This document shows positions 63,211 through 64,000 of a stretch of 64,000 nucleotides of DNA, piece by piece (position 1 is the stretch's first letter; each line of letters opens with the position of its first letter). The notes beneath the pieces are model-generated. The model made no database searches, was not told where the DNA came from, and saw only the letters and a program-made list of their open reading frames with translations. The stretch spans positions 1,302,001-1,366,000 of the forward strand of contig NZ_JAKJSC010000001.1 of assembly GCF_029029525.1 (NCBI RefSeq), written 5' to 3'. The DNA is from Labilibaculum sp. DW002. GTDB lineage: Bacteria > Bacteroidota > Bacteroidia > Bacteroidales > Marinifilaceae. A program made the translations under genes and the position numbers.

Positions 63211-64000
63211 TTATTTTAATCCTTGATTAATTGCAGTAGCATAATCTTGCGTTTTACCTTTGTCCGAACAGTGTTGGATGTCTTCATACAACCAAATAAA
63301 ACCACCATCTACATTAGCCTTATCTGTAGCAATTTTTGACTTTATTGTTTCTGGTGAATCACCACTATTACATCCCGAGCCATTCTTACACCAAAGTCCC
63401 AATGAAACATTAATATCACCAAAGTATTGATTCCAACCTGCTTGAGTATTTCCTGATCCTCCAGCATAACACTGCAAGTAAACTCTATCAATAGTTCCAG
63501 GTCTTTCAGCCTCTACTTGCTGATATACCGATTGCCAATATGAGGTTTGAGTATATGGACAAAGACTCACCTTTAGGCCTAAATCATCTAACATTAAACT
63601 AAATTGAACTGTTGATTCAACATCATAAGTTAGTTCATCATCGTAATTAATTGCAGTTGCGCCAGTTACTTCTTTTAGTTTTTTAATTGCTTTGTAAAGT
63701 TTAGTATCAGATCCTATACCTTCAGCATCAATTAATTTCTTAATATTTTCCCAAGATTTCGATCCCCAAGCTCCAATTCCTAATTCGATACGATCGACAG
63801 AAGTAGGAGCTTGCAATAGTTTTGCTAATCGAGTTCCCCATTCTGGATCACCTTCATATTCCCCATTTTGATCAATTACTCCTTTATCATTAAACACCAT
63901 GCTACCATCTTCTCCAACATGTATTGTCCAAAGAATTGCAGTCGTAAAACCAGAATTACGCATGTCTAAAATAACTGCATCCCCTCCTGAATAAAAGCTA
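63211..64000 (-). CDS. Secreted TIM-barrel-like protein of unassigned family, N-terminus outside the window
   Basis: The frame is open through the right edge, so only the last about 263 residues are visible, beginning FYSGGDAVILDMRNSGF. The ATG at 63963 is internal, not the start. The sequence alternates strands and helices like a TIM barrel: TAILWTIHV, IELGIGAWG, ATAINYDDELTYDV (acidic DDE on a strand end), KVSLCPYTQT, DRVYLQCYAGG, NVSLGLWC, GGFIWLYEDIQHC. The DDE strand is reminiscent of GH18-type catalytic positions but is not the standard motif. I recall similar domains in actinobacterial carbohydrate-binding proteins, without a known reaction. Conserved cysteines near the C-terminus suggest secretion. 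Confidence 0.5.
   Translation of the reverse strand, partial: SFYSGGDAVILDMRNSGFTTAILWTIHVGEDGSMVFNDKGVIDQNGEYEGDPEWGTRLAKLLQAPTSVDRIELGIGAWGSKSWENIKKLIDAEGIGSDTKLYKAIKKLKEVTGATAINYDDELTYDVESTVQFSLMLDDLGLKVSLCPYTQTSYWQSVYQQVEAERPGTIDRVYLQCYAGGSGNTQAGWNQYFGDINVSLGLWCKNGSGCNSGDSPETIKSKIATDKANVDGGFIWLYEDIQHCSDKGKTQDYATAINQGLK

Noticed and set aside
1-64000. tRNA, rRNA, CRISPR arrays or insertion sequences
   Set aside because: I looked in all gaps and found no cloverleaf-like, array-like or transposase-like sequence; short RNAs without strong structure could be missed.

Overview
The window looks like a piece of a Bacteroidota chromosome (AT-rich, Bacteroidales/Marinilabiliales-like by feel; the genus cannot be fixed from sequence alone). 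The basis is one SusC/SusD pair, lipoprotein and Sec-secreted glycosidases in long co-directional runs, and near-perfect Bacteroidota -7 boxes (TAnnTTTG). No rRNA, tRNA, insertion sequence, CRISPR array, sulfatase or transcription-factor gene was seen. Almost everything is sugar catabolism.

Region 1 (1-28940, minus strand) is a polysaccharide utilization locus. In transcription order it holds SusC, SusD, a strong hairpin terminator, GH28, two tandem GH3 paralogues, a GH115-related enzyme, GH92, GH29, GH43, GH3 with a PA14 insert, GH78, a two-domain esterase, a PI-PLC-like lipoprotein and a GH115 that runs off the left edge. The enzyme set fits a branched, acetylated, uronic-acid-containing heteropolysaccharide with xylose/arabinose, rhamnose, fucose and mannose (inference). 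Three promoters in this region share one architecture: TCCAT, 16 bases, TCCAT, 21 bases, -7 box. They lie before SusC, the second GH3 and the GH115-related gene.

Region 2 (28941-37580, plus strand) is a hexuronate operon: a decayed uxaA (altronate dehydratase), uxaC, kdgK, a frameshifted kdgA, an SDR mannonate/fructuronate oxidoreductase, uxuA and an ExuT-like transporter. Operator-like palindromes flank the start of this operon.

Region 3 (37954-63210, minus strand) is an alpha-mannoside block. It carries GH92, three different GH38 enzymes, an MFS sugar porter, cupin, RraA-like protein, SDR dehydrogenase, a beta-propeller/discoidin protein, a lactonase, a solute-binding-protein homologue without a signal peptide, a crotonase, a class III CoA-transferase, a second UxuA-family dehydratase, and second copies of kdgK and kdgA. 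Three genes here have matching LacI-type palindromes just upstream of their starts. Read together, the block could oxidise free mannose (dehydrogenase, lactonase, dehydratase, KDG kinase, KDPG aldolase) to pyruvate and glyceraldehyde 3-phosphate, with a crotonase/CoA-transferase side branch of unknown purpose.

The kdgK-kdgA pairs of regions 2 and 3 lie in opposite orientation and share a 244-base and a 105-base identical tract. The frameshift in the first kdgA falls exactly at the end of the second tract. A decayed fragment of the second UxuA-family gene lies beside kdgK2. At the right edge is the 3' part of a secreted TIM-barrel-like protein of unassigned family.
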